Source: Pseudonocardia alaniniphila
Lineage (GTDB): Bacteria; Actinomycetota; Actinomycetes; Mycobacteriales; Pseudonocardiaceae
Reading direction: 5' to 3'
Assembly: GCF_022524485.1 (NCBI RefSeq)
Contig: NZ_JAKXMK010000016.1
Location: 1 to 64,000, forward strand
DNA length: 64,000 nt
Of this stretch, positions 33,294-41,966 are shown one piece after another; position 1 is the first letter of the stretch, and every line of letters begins with the position of its first letter. The notes beneath the pieces were generated by a model. The model was not told the origin of the DNA and made no database searches. It worked only from the letters and a program-made list of their open reading frames with translations. Made by a program: the position numbers and the translations under genes.

Positions 33294-36200
33294 TCAGCCG
33301 GAACCCGTGTGGCTGGAGGACAGCGGGAGATCGGCCTGCAGGGTCGTGCCTGCGCCGGGGGTGCTCTGTATCGAGAGGTGACCACCGAGTGCCTCGACCC
33401 GGTCCCTGATTCCGACGAGGCCGGTTCCGCCGGCGGGGTTGGCACCGCCTCGGCCGTCGTCGCGTACGCAGATCCGCAGTGCGTTGCCGGTAGCGGTGCG
33501 GGTGGTGCCGATGGTGACGTGGGCGGCCGAGGCATCGGCGTGTTTGGCGGTGTTGGTGAGTGCTTCGGCGACGAGGTAGTAGGCAGCGATTTCGATCTGT
33601 TCGGGTAGGCGGCCATCTGCCTGCACGTCCAGCTCGACAGGGACGCGGGAGCGCCCGGCGAGAGCCTTGAGGGCGGGGCGCAGGCCGCCTTCGGCGAGGG
33701 CCGCCGGATGGACCCCACGGGCGAGCTCGCGCATTTCGTCGAGTGCGATGGTTGCCTGGGTGGCCAGATCGTCGAGCTGCGCGGCCAGCGTGACGTCCTC
33801 GGGGGGCACCATCGCGTGTATCGCGCGTGCCTGCAGGACCAGGGAGACCAGCTGTTGCTGGGCGCCGTCGTGCATGTCCCGTTCGATGCGTCGGCGGATC
33901 TGGTCGGCGGTGGCGACGATCCGCGCGCGGGACGTGGTGAGCTCGGCGTAGAGCTGGGCGTTGTCGAGGGAGACGGCGAGCTGGCCCGCGATGAGCGTGA
34001 CGGCGTCGAGCCGCTCGGCGGTGAATGCGCCGCGGATGAGGCGGTTCTCCAATATCAACTGCGCCCGGAGGGTGCCGCGACTGAGGATGGGGACGGCCAG
34101 CAGGGCGCAGCACTCGAGGTCGGTGAGGTACGGGTCGCGGGCGAACCGGTCGTCGTGGGTTGCGTCGGCCACGACCAGCGGTTCACCGATGCGCTGGACG
34201 TAGCGCAGCACGGACAGCGGCACCGCGTCTTCGCGGTCGCCACCGCTGACGGGCGCGGTGCCGCCGCCGGATGTGGGCAGCAGCCAGTCGTGGTGGTCGT
34301 CGCTCCACAGCAGCAGGTGCACGCCGGTTGCGCCGGTCATCGCCCCGAGCACGTCGACCACGCGGGCATGCAGCCGTTCGATGCTGGTCTCGGAGCTCAG
34401 CGCCTGCGACGTGGACAGGATGCCGAGCAGGTCGAGCGTCCCGGTCGTGACGGTGGCCCGTTCATGAAGAACGTCGCCGGGTCGGTCGCTGCGCTCCTCG
34501 GCGGTCGCGTCGGGGTGTCGTCGCAGGATCGGGTACGCCCAGTCCAGCTGGCTGACCTTCGCCGTCGCCCCCCAGGCGAGGTACTCGTCGCGGGCCTGGG
34601 CGAGCAGGTCGTAGCCGGTCTGTTCGACGCCGTGGGCCAGGTAGAAGCGGGCGGCGTGTTCGGCGATCACGGCGCGATGCCACGGGCGCCGCCGCCGGGC
34701 GACCTCGTGCCGCGCGGCGTCGAAGGCCAGCACGGCGGCGCGGAAGTCGCCGATCGCCCAGGCCCGCTCGGCTTCGATCAGCCGCAGCAGGTGCAGAAAG
34801 TTGTCGGGCGCGTCCGCGGCGCGGGCGGCCAGCCATCGCGACATGTCGTCCAGTTCGGACAGCAAGGCGGTTCGCTCGTCACCCTGGCAGGCGCGGGCCT
34901 GGTCCGCGACGGCCAACCCGCGCAGCACGTGGGCCACGGCGGTCGGGTAGTTGCCCAGGACAGCCGGTAGCAGCGGCATCGCCGCTTCGGTGTGCCGTGC
35001 CAGGTCGACAGCATTGCCGAAGACGGCCGCGGCGATCGCCCGATTGAGATGGGCATGGAAGAGCGCGAGCGGGTTGTCCGCGTACCTGTCGGTGGGAACT
35101 GCCGTAGCGCTCGCGGCCGTGCTTCCGCCGCGCAGCACATCGGCCAGCCACAGATGACTGTCGAGCCACTGTCCGCCCTGCTCGCTGCCGGTACGGCGGA
35201 CGAAGGCCAACCCCGCCTCCACCGCCGCGGTGAAGCTGTCGAGCGTCGGCGCGCAGTCCAGCAGGTAGTAGACGGTCGGGTGGTGGGTGTAGCCGGCGTA
35301 CGCCAGGTCGCCGCCGGCGATCAGCCCTTCGCGGGCGCGCTGAGTGGCGTGGACACCGTTCTCGATGGGCTCGAACCAGCAGCTGAGGATGCCGAACACC
35401 CGGCGCGCGTGCGAGGTCTCGGGCTCGTAGCCGCGGGCTTCACCTACTGCCAGGATCCGCCGCAACGCCTTGTATCCGGCGACGCTGTCGCCGCGCTGCG
35501 CCACAGCGTGGAAGGAGGCGACACAGGCGGGGCTGACCAGGGTGGGCCCTGGGCCCTGCTCGAGCCAGATGCGCAGCGCTTCCAGGCTCATCCACGCCTG
35601 TATCGCGTGGTCGGCGGCGAAGTAGGCGGCCGGCAGGACCGCGTCGATCAGGCGGGTGGCGGCGAGCAGCGCGGGGTCGGTGATCTCCGGTCGTGCGAGG
35701 TCATCGGCGGCTGCGGTGTGGTCGAGCCATCGGTACAGATACTCGAACTGGTTGTCGAGCTCGGCGCCCCGCCGGTCGGCGGCCGGGACGGTGATGCCGA
35801 AAGCACGCAGCGACTCCAGGCCGAGACCGATCGCCTCGGCGAAGCGGTTCCGGTGGGTCAGGCTGCGCACCTGCACCACCGTCGCGTCGGCGCCCTGGAG
35901 CCGGGTGGGCGCCAGCCGCTCGATCGTGCGGTACTCCTCGTCGGCCTCGTCGAGTCGTCCCAGGCTGTAGAGGGTGGCGTGGCGGCCGGTGTGCACCTCG
36001 ATGAGCGTGGCGGTCTCGTTCGGCCCGATGAGCTGTAGCGCGCCGGCCAGAAGCGCGTTGACGAGGCCGTATTCACCGATCAACGACGCCTGCTCGGCAG
36101 CGCGCCGCAGCAACCGCACCACCTGCTGCCTCTCCGCGGCGTCGGTGACCGCGTCGATCACCGGCAGGTACTGCTCGGCCGCGACCGCGTACAACTCCGC

Positions 36201-38273
36201 CACCGCGGACAACCGCCGCGCCATGTCCAGCTGCAGCGCGCGTCGCCGCTGCGGATCCAGCCCGCGCAGGATGACCTCACGGGTCCGGTCGTGGCGAAAC
36301 CGCACCGCCTCACGCAGCCCCGGCTCCACCACCAGGACCCCGTCGTCGAGGGCCGGCGCCAACCGCTGCTCCACCACACCCGCCGCCACATCGCTGACGG
36401 TCTGCAGCAAGCTCACCTCCGCCCGCCCACCCAGACACGCCATCGCCTCCACCACTTCGCGCGACGTCGGCGGCATGGCTCTGACCCGCGCCGCCAGCAG
36501 CCCGGCCACCTCCGACTCGCCCAGACGAGCACGCGCGGCCGCGTCGTCCCACCGCCACCCGGCGGTCGTCGGGATCAGCACGCCCTCGCGGCGCAGCGCG
36601 TTGAGCAACTCCACGGTCTCGTGCGGGTTGCCGAAGGTGTGCCCGTTGATCACCTCGACGAGGCCTGCCGAGGCGTCCTGGTTCGAGTGCAGCATCTCCG
36701 CGACCATGGTGGCGAGGCTCGGGACCGGCAGGTTGTCCAACCGGATCTGTCGAACGCCGGTCTGGTCGCGCCACCGGGACAGCAGCGCGGCGAGCGGATG
36801 GGCCGCGTCCATGTCGGCTTCCCGGTAGGCCCCTACCAGCAACAGGCCCTCTACCGGTTCCTCGGTCAGTACGAGATCGATGAAGCCGAGCGGGGTGCGC
36901 CCGCCCCACTGCAGGTCGTCGAGGAACATCACGACAGGCCGTTTCCGTGACGCAACGGCCCGTAGCCCCTGCATGCCTACCCGCTGGGCCCGCACCTGCG
37001 CGGTCAGCGGATTCCCAGGATCGGGCGGCACTCCCAGCAGCGTCGCGAACTCCGGAATCGTCGCGCTCAGCAGGCCCGCGTTCGCGCCCAGGGCTGTGAG
37101 GGCGCGTTCGCGGACCTCGGCCAGCTCGTCCTCCGGCTCGGCCAACAGCATCCGGCCCAACGCCCGGAACGCCTGGTAAACCGCGTTGAACTCCAGATCC
37201 CGCCGATACTGATCGAACTTGCCGGCCACGAACCAGCCATCCCGACCTGTGACGACCGGCCGCAGCTGATCGACCAACGCCGTCTTGCCCACCCCCGGCG
37301 CCCCACCGACCAGCACCCCCCGACACCGCCCCGCCAGCGCGTCCTCGAACGCCGCCTGCAACACCGCCACATCGGCATCACGAGCCACCAGCCGCGACGG
37401 CGGAAGCAACCGCAGCGGAGCATCGTGCTCGCCGATGCGCATGCGAGTCGCCGCCGGACGTACCTGGGCGTCCCACACCCGCTTCAGGTCGTAGACCACG
37501 CCCTCCGCGGTCTGGTACCGGTGGTCGGGCTCCTTCTCCAGAAGACGCATGACGATCTCGGACAGCGCGGCGGGCACGGCCGGGTTGACCTCGACCGGCG
37601 CCACCGGCACCCGAGCCAGATGATCGTGCGTCAGGCGCAACGGATCACCCGAACCGAACGGCGGATCACCCGTCGCTGCCTCATACAACGTTGCACCCAA
37701 CGCATACAGATCCGCCCGCTGATCCACCGACCGGCCGGTCCGTCCGGTCTGCTCCGGGGCGAGATAGGCCAGCGTCCCGACGATCTCGGTGTGGTGGGTG
37801 AACTCGGGGCGGATCTCGGCCAACGAGGTCGCCAACGCGAAGTCCACCAGCAACGCGCTGCCGTCGTCGCAGATCACGATGTTGGCCGGGGTGATATCCC
37901 GGTGCAGCACCCCACGGCCGTGCATCCCCGCCACCGCCCGAGCCAGCCCGACCCCCAGCCCGAGAAGGTCGTCCACCTCCAGGGGCATCGCCCGACCGGC
38001 CAGGCTCGTGCCACCCACATCGGTCAACAGAACCGACCCCGGGACCCGCGGGTTTTCCACCAGCTGCGCGACTCCTGCGACACCACGCAACCGCTGCAGC
38101 ATCGCCACCTCATGCCGCAGCCGACGCTCCGCATCCGCCCCCAACGGCTCCTTACGGACCACCGTGCGCCCGGGCAGGAACAACCGCGTCACCCGCGTGC
38201 GCGCGCATTCGTGCAGCAACACCTCGGCCGGAGCGGGCGGATCCCGGCCCGGCTGCACCCCGCCTGCCCCCAT
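33294..38273 (-). CDS. giant hybrid kinase: Ser/Thr kinase-like, AAA ATPase, TPR-like, GAF, histidine kinase
   Basis: One open frame of about 1,659 residues. Residues 20-270 are a Hanks-type kinase domain (Lys41 in TVVRKEPLG, HRDITPANI at 124-132, DFA at 144-146 instead of DFG, APEQ at 172-175). Residues 290-560 form an AAA/STAND ATPase with Walker A GGAPGVGKT (323-331) and Walker B VVMFLDDLQW. A long helical region (about 640-1230) follows, then a GAF domain (about 1270-1410), and a NarL-type HisKA_3 segment with His1468 in RRRIERDMHDGAQQQL. A HATPase domain ends the protein (N box ALTNTAKHAD, DDGRGG). The ATG at 38273 has GGAGGTG 6 nt upstream. The protein is soluble. No response regulator gene is adjacent. 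The DFA substitution may reduce or alter the first kinase activity. Confidence 0.93.
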   Translation of the reverse strand: MGAGGVQPGRDPPAPAEVLLHECARTRVTRLFLPGRTVVRKEPLGADAERRLRHEVAMLQRLRGVAGVAQLVENPRVPGSVLLTDVGGTSLAGRAMPLEVDDLLGLGVGLARAVAGMHGRGVLHRDITPANIVICDDGSALLVDFALATSLAEIRPEFTHHTEIVGTLAYLAPEQTGRTGRSVDQRADLYALGATLYEAATGDPPFGSGDPLRLTHDHLARVPVAPVEVNPAVPAALSEIVMRLLEKEPDHRYQTAEGVVYDLKRVWDAQVRPAATRMRIGEHDAPLRLLPPSRLVARDADVAVLQAAFEDALAGRCRGVLVGGAPGVGKTALVDQLRPVVTGRDGWFVAGKFDQYRRDLEFNAVYQAFRALGRMLLAEPEDELAEVRERALTALGANAGLLSATIPEFATLLGVPPDPGNPLTAQVRAQRVGMQGLRAVASRKRPVVMFLDDLQWGGRTPLGFIDLVLTEEPVEGLLLVGAYREADMDAAHPLAALLSRWRDQTGVRQIRLDNLPVPSLATMVAEMLHSNQDASAGLVEVINGHTFGNPHETVELLNALRREGVLIPTTAGWRWDDAAARARLGESEVAGLLAARVRAMPPTSREVVEAMACLGGRAEVSLLQTVSDVAAGVVEQRLAPALDDGVLVVEPGLREAVRFRHDRTREVILRGLDPQRRRALQLDMARRLSAVAELYAVAAEQYLPVIDAVTDAAERQQVVRLLRRAAEQASLIGEYGLVNALLAGALQLIGPNETATLIEVHTGRHATLYSLGRLDEADEEYRTIERLAPTRLQGADATVVQVRSLTHRNRFAEAIGLGLESLRAFGITVPAADRRGAELDNQFEYLYRWLDHTAAADDLARPEITDPALLAATRLIDAVLPAAYFAADHAIQAWMSLEALRIWLEQGPGPTLVSPACVASFHAVAQRGDSVAGYKALRRILAVGEARGYEPETSHARRVFGILSCWFEPIENGVHATQRAREGLIAGGDLAYAGYTHHPTVYYLLDCAPTLDSFTAAVEAGLAFVRRTGSEQGGQWLDSHLWLADVLRGGSTAASATAVPTDRYADNPLALFHAHLNRAIAAAVFGNAVDLARHTEAAMPLLPAVLGNYPTAVAHVLRGLAVADQARACQGDERTALLSELDDMSRWLAARAADAPDNFLHLLRLIEAERAWAIGDFRAAVLAFDAARHEVARRRRPWHRAVIAEHAARFYLAHGVEQTGYDLLAQARDEYLAWGATAKVSQLDWAYPILRRHPDATAEERSDRPGDVLHERATVTTGTLDLLGILSTSQALSSETSIERLHARVVDVLGAMTGATGVHLLLWSDDHHDWLLPTSGGGTAPVSGGDREDAVPLSVLRYVQRIGEPLVVADATHDDRFARDPYLTDLECCALLAVPILSRGTLRAQLILENRLIRGAFTAERLDAVTLIAGQLAVSLDNAQLYAELTTSRARIVATADQIRRRIERDMHDGAQQQLVSLVLQARAIHAMVPPEDVTLAAQLDDLATQATIALDEMRELARGVHPAALAEGGLRPALKALAGRSRVPVELDVQADGRLPEQIEIAAYYLVAEALTNTAKHADASAAHVTIGTTRTATGNALRICVRDDGRGGANPAGGTGLVGIRDRVEALGGHLSIQSTPGAGTTLQADLPLSSSHTGSG

Positions 38274-38422
38274 CCGACACCTCCACCTGGTCGGATGCAC
38301 CTCCCGCGATGCCTACGCCGGCCCAACTGCTCGCGCAAGTGCGGGGACCTCGGTGGCTACAGTCAGCCATTGGTCAGTCACTACGGATGACCAACGCGTC
38401 GACCTCGCACGACGATCGGCCT

Positions 38423-39598
38423 TCACGGACGGGAGAGCAGTTGTGCGATGGCATCAGCGGCGGCGGTGGCTCCGCCTGCGGTGTCGATCTCTCCCCGCAT
38501 CCAGGCGAGCCGCTCGCGGATGGCGGTGTCGTCGGCGACGGCGTCCACCGCGTTCCAGAAGGTTTCGGCGGTGAGGCTGTCGGGATCCAGAGCCCGGCCG
38601 AGGCCGAGCTCGGCGATCCGGTCGCTGTTGGCCCGCTGCTCGGCCATCTGGGGCAGGGCCACGAGGGGGACGCGGAAGTAGAGGCCCTCCATGGTGCTGC
38701 CCATCCCGGCGTGGGTGGCGAACACGCGGGCGTGCCGGAGCACGGCCAGCTGCGGGACTTGGGCGTGCACCTCGACGTTCGGGGGGAGTGGGCCGAGCGA
38801 AGCGGAGTCGAGCAGATCACCGACTGCCATCACCACGTGCCAGCGGCGGCCGGCCGCCGAAGCGGCCACCATGCGGTAGAAGTCGGGGCGATCGTTGTAA
38901 GCGGTGCCGAGTGAGACGAGCAGGACGGGTTCGTCCGCGCGCTGTGGCGTCCAATCGGATTGGAAGGCGCGCTCGGTGAGACACGGACCGACGAACGTGT
39001 AGCCGTCGGTGAAGGTGTCGCCTGCGTACTGGAAGGCCCGGGGGAGGGTGACGATCCGCATGGCGGCGGTGTTTCCCTGCATGAAGCCCTCGATATCGGT
39101 GATGCCCTGCTGTCGCAGGTAACGGCCGGTGCGCAGCAGCGTCCGCAGGAACCGCGGGCTCAGCGGGTTGATCCGGGCGTAGGTGTTCATCGACCAGTGC
39201 CCGTTGCTCACCAGGTTTGGCCACGTCTCGACGGACGGCACTCCCCACCTGCGCGCGAGGATGCGTCCCCACCAGGCGAGGGTGCCGTCGTGGAGGACCA
39301 GATCGGGCGGCTCGGCCTCGGCGAGTATCGGTACGAGCGCCTTGGTCTCGCCGAGGAGCAGGTCGATCGCGCGAATCAACTCCTTGCCGTGCATCTGCGG
39401 GAGCGCGTCACGGCCCATGGCTTCCCAGGTGGAGGTGATCGGCACGAAACGGGCGCCCGTCTCGGCGATCCGGTCGGCGAACTGCGCCGGCGCCCAGTAC
39501 GTGACCTCATGGCCGCGGCGGACGAGTTCGGCGACGATCCCCAGCGTCGGGTTGACGTGCCCCGCTCCCATCGGCCCGTATGCGGAGATCGACGCCAC
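38423..39598 (-). CDS. MGT-type (macrolide) UDP-glycosyltransferase
   Basis: This 391-residue GT-B enzyme has an N-terminal acceptor domain beginning SISAYGPMGAGHVNPTLGIVAELVRRGHEVTYW with the catalytic-type His in GHVNP. The C-terminal donor domain has the conserved VPQLAVLRHARVFATHAGMGSTMEGLYFRVPLVALPQMAEQ block. This matches OleD/MgtA-like glycosyltransferases that inactivate macrolides or decorate small aromatic molecules with UDP-glucose. No polyketide cluster is nearby, so self-resistance or xenobiotic glycosylation is more likely than biosynthesis. The GTG at 39598 lies 6 nt after TAGGCT (39605-39610), indicating a leaderless transcript. Confidence 0.92.
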   Translation of the reverse strand: MASISAYGPMGAGHVNPTLGIVAELVRRGHEVTYWAPAQFADRIAETGARFVPITSTWEAMGRDALPQMHGKELIRAIDLLLGETKALVPILAEAEPPDLVLHDGTLAWWGRILARRWGVPSVETWPNLVSNGHWSMNTYARINPLSPRFLRTLLRTGRYLRQQGITDIEGFMQGNTAAMRIVTLPRAFQYAGDTFTDGYTFVGPCLTERAFQSDWTPQRADEPVLLVSLGTAYNDRPDFYRMVAASAAGRRWHVVMAVGDLLDSASLGPLPPNVEVHAQVPQLAVLRHARVFATHAGMGSTMEGLYFRVPLVALPQMAEQRANSDRIAELGLGRALDPDSLTAETFWNAVDAVADDTAIRERLAWMRGEIDTAGGATAAADAIAQLLSRP

Positions 39599-39706
39599 GG
39601 GCGCAGCCTAGGGGGTGATCGTCCTGTCAGGCCGTTCATCGCGAGATCTCTGCGTTGCCGAGGTCATGGATTTGCTCGTCGGTGCGCTACAGCGATCGGC
39701 ATGCAT

Positions 39707-39847
39707 TCAATTTCGATCTTCACGAGCCGGTGTGGCGAGTTCCGCCCGGCGCAGGCCGGCGCGGTCGCTCGCAGCCCGAGCATCGGTGGGGTCGAGTCGG
39801 GCGCGGCTGCTCCGCAGGAATGTCGCGAGATCGGCATTGCGGTTCAC
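39707..39847 (-). pseudogene. truncated MmyB-like XRE regulator (first 46 codons)
   Basis: A GTG at 39847 with a near-perfect AAAGGAGGTGAGA upstream begins VNRNADLATFLRSSRARLDP, then TDARAASDRAGLRRAELATP, and stops at TGA 39707. This is the N-terminal arm of MmyB-like helix-turn-helix regulators (FLRSRRARLxPxDVG...VPGLRREELA), but the recognition helix and the whole ligand domain are missing. The intact ribosome binding site shows a once-functional gene. Confidence 0.75.
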
Positions 39848-40207
39848 TCTCACCTCCTTTGATCGGTCGCCTGCGTGCCGACCTCGGTGATCCCATGACG
39901 ACGATCAAGCGCGTACTCGGCGCCGCGAACATCGACCCGTGACGTGTAAACACGCGAGGTTCACCTCGTCACGACGGGATCGGTCGCCATGAAGACCGCA
40001 AGTCTGCTCAGATCAGTCTCTTGGACGCTGATCTCCGTGCAAGAGTGTGCGACCGTGCAAGCGTCTCCAAGCGGGTGGGCGCGTCGAGATCGCGGTCGAT
40101 CCATGCGATCCGGCCAACGGGCGCTCGCACCCCGAGTGGTACATATCCGATAGCCGCGGCCTATCGCGCCCGAACATTTCCGACGACACGCTCGATCGCC
40201 ACATTTT

Positions 40208-40224
40208 CTAAGCGTTTCGCTTAG
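40208..40224. promoter_or_regulatory. 17-bp palindrome upstream of the liv cluster
   Basis: CTAAGCG-TTT-CGCTTAG has perfect 7-bp arms. It lies 50 bp upstream of the perfect TATAAT at 40274-40279, in an AT-richer patch. It may be a TetR- or GntR-type operator; a hairpin without a T-run is less likely to terminate. Confidence 0.5.
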
Positions 40225-40241
40225 TGCCAGTAATATCATCG

Positions 40242-40279
40242 ATGAAGACATGTCCATTAGGAGTTTCGAAAAGTATAAT
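40242..40279 (+). promoter_or_regulatory. promoter-like element P1 of the liv cluster
   Basis: ATGAAGACATGTCCAT (40242-40257) is followed after 16 bp by a consensus TATAAT (40274-40279). TGTCCA within the motif sits 17 bp from the -10, at the -35 position. The same arrangement, with 13 of 16 motif positions identical and exactly the same spacing, recurs at 44782-44819 before the livG-like gene. Confidence 0.6.
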
Positions 40280-40285
40280 GTTCAT

Positions 40286-40635
40286 ATGCTGACGACTGCG
40301 GCCCCCAGCTGTCGGCGTGGGCGTGGTCGTGTCCGGTCAATCGGCCGGAGGGTCGGTCGTTGCAATATTGTCGTGCCGCAGGCTCCCCCGTTGCGGCATT
40401 GGTGGGGATTTGCAGGTCTTGGGTTGCCCTGTCCGGCTCGCGCGGCGAGCGCGGGTTGTGTCGCTCTCCAGTGCAACGGGCCAGAGTGCGCGATTGCGCG
40501 AACGCTCCTCAGAGGCGACGGAGCCGGTCGTTCTTGAAACAGGGTCTATCAATAGCACGGTTGGTTCGGGTGCAATGTGTGCGCGGATGGACCATGACCG
40601 GATGCGTGACACGTAATGCGTCGACAGGAGAGGGA
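40286..40635. other. long leader between promoter-like element and binding-protein gene
   Basis: About 350 nt separate the -10 box from the GTG of the binding-protein gene. An 83-codon frame opens at an ATG 6 nt after the TATAAT (40286-40537), but its third-position GC content, estimated by eye, is well below that of real genes here and it encodes no recognisable domain. I therefore treat the stretch as an untranslated leader. I could not identify a known riboswitch or attenuator fold in it. Confidence 0.4.
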
Positions 40636-41880
40636 GTGGGAGTGAGTCGAAATCGTGCAGTCGCTTGGGCAGGCCTCGCCGTGGCCGGAGTGATGCTGCT
40701 TCCGGCTTGTAGCACCAACCAATCGAGTGAGAGCGCCACTGGGTCATCGTGCGACACCAGTAAGGGGTCGCTGGTCATCGGCGTGATCGCGCCCTTGTCG
40801 GGCGGCCTGTCAGCCTACGGGTTGGGCATCAGGAACTCGGCCGACCTAGCGGTACGGCAGGCGAACCAGACGTGTGCGGTGCCGGGGTATCGGCTGGTAC
40901 TGCAGCCAGAGGATGACCAGGCGACTCCGCAGATCGCTGCGCAGGCGGCCACCGGACTGGCGTCCGATCCGAACATTGCGGGCGTGATCGGCACCTACAA
41001 CTCTTCGACGGCACAGTCGGTCGCTCCGATTCTCGCGCAGCAGAACATCGTCGAGGTGTCGCCCGGAAACACCGACCCGGTTCTTTCGATGGGGCCGGAC
41101 GCCACCACTGCGCCCAAGCGTCAGTTCCCGATGTACTTCCGGGTGGCGACCACCGACCTGCTGCAGGGACCGTACGGTGCCCAGTATCTGATCCAGAAGG
41201 CCGGTAAGAAGCGGATCGCGGTCATCGATGACGGTAAGACCTACGGTGTCGGTATTGCGAACTCCTTTGCGCAGGAGGCGCAGCAGCTCGGCGCTGACAT
41301 CGTGACTCGGGAGCGGGTGGGGGAGCACGACACCGACTTCTCCAGTGTCATTGCCAAGATTCGTCCCATGAACCCGGACGCGGTGTACTACGGGGGCGAG
41401 TATCCCGTGGCCGGACCGCTGTCGAAGCAGCTTGCCGACGCCGGTATGCCCGTTACGGTGATGGGCGGCGACGGCATTGCCGACAAGCAGTACGTCGCAC
41501 TCGGCGGCAGGCAAGGCGACCTGGCCACCGGCATCGGAGCTCCCGTGGAGTCGCTGCCCGATTCCAAGAAGTTCATCGACGACTACACGGCCGCCGGCTA
41601 CAGCGAGCCGTACAGCCCCTACGGGGCTCTGTCCTTCGACAGCGCGAACGTGATCATCGATGCGCTGAAGAAGGTGGTCAGCACTGGGGACTTCAGCAGT
41701 TCCCGCCGCCAGGACATGATCAATGCTGTCCAGCAGACGAACGTCGACGGCGTCAGTGGCCATGTGTCGTTCGACCAGTTCGGCGATACCACCAACAAGA
41801 TTCTCACGGTGTACACCGTCAAGGGCGATGCCTTCGTGCCTGTCGAGACCGGCACCTTCGATCCGCAGGCTTCGCACTGA
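40636..41880 (+). CDS. ABC transporter substrate-binding lipoprotein, branched-chain amino acid type
   Basis: This 414-residue exported protein has a basic N-terminus, a hydrophobic core and the lipobox LLPAC with Cys near residue 27, then a Ser/Thr-rich linker. The mature part is a Leu/Ile/Val-binding (Peripla_BP_6) fold: GSLVIGVIAPLSGGLSAYGLGIRNSADLAV, AGVIGTYNSSTAQSVAPILAQQNIVEVSPGNTDP and KRIAVIDDGKTYGVGIANSFAQEA. Such proteins deliver branched-chain amino acids, amides, urea or aromatic acids; the ligand cannot be told. GTG at 40636 or 40642 may be the start, with AGGAGAGGG upstream. It is first in the cluster with two permeases and two ATPases. Confidence 0.93.
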   Translation: MGVSRNRAVAWAGLAVAGVMLLPACSTNQSSESATGSSCDTSKGSLVIGVIAPLSGGLSAYGLGIRNSADLAVRQANQTCAVPGYRLVLQPEDDQATPQIAAQAATGLASDPNIAGVIGTYNSSTAQSVAPILAQQNIVEVSPGNTDPVLSMGPDATTAPKRQFPMYFRVATTDLLQGPYGAQYLIQKAGKKRIAVIDDGKTYGVGIANSFAQEAQQLGADIVTRERVGEHDTDFSSVIAKIRPMNPDAVYYGGEYPVAGPLSKQLADAGMPVTVMGGDGIADKQYVALGGRQGDLATGIGAPVESLPDSKKFIDDYTAAGYSEPYSPYGALSFDSANVIIDALKKVVSTGDFSSSRRQDMINAVQQTNVDGVSGHVSFDQFGDTTNKILTVYTVKGDAFVPVETGTFDPQASH

Positions 41881-41966
41881 CCCCTGAGGGTTCGGGTCGG
41901 CACATGCGATGACGACATGCCGGGGGCGGGACCTCCGCCCCCGGCGTATGTGGAGGGACCGCCCGC

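Noticed and set aside
33294..39598. Idea that the glycosyltransferase and giant kinase belong to an antibiotic biosynthetic cluster
   Set aside because: No polyketide, peptide synthetase, sugar-nucleotide or pathway-specific regulator genes are nearby; the glycosyltransferase has its own leaderless promoter.
39861..39942. Plus-strand peptide ending GDPMTTIKRVLGAANIDP, looking like a protein C-terminus
   Set aside because: Only about 25 residues are coherent and I could not connect it to a family; may be a remnant but not supportable.
40286..40537. 83-codon frame directly after the TATAAT box, possible leaderless small gene
   Set aside because: Third-position GC content is, by eye, much lower than in neighbouring genes and the peptide has no recognisable features; kept only as part of the leader description.
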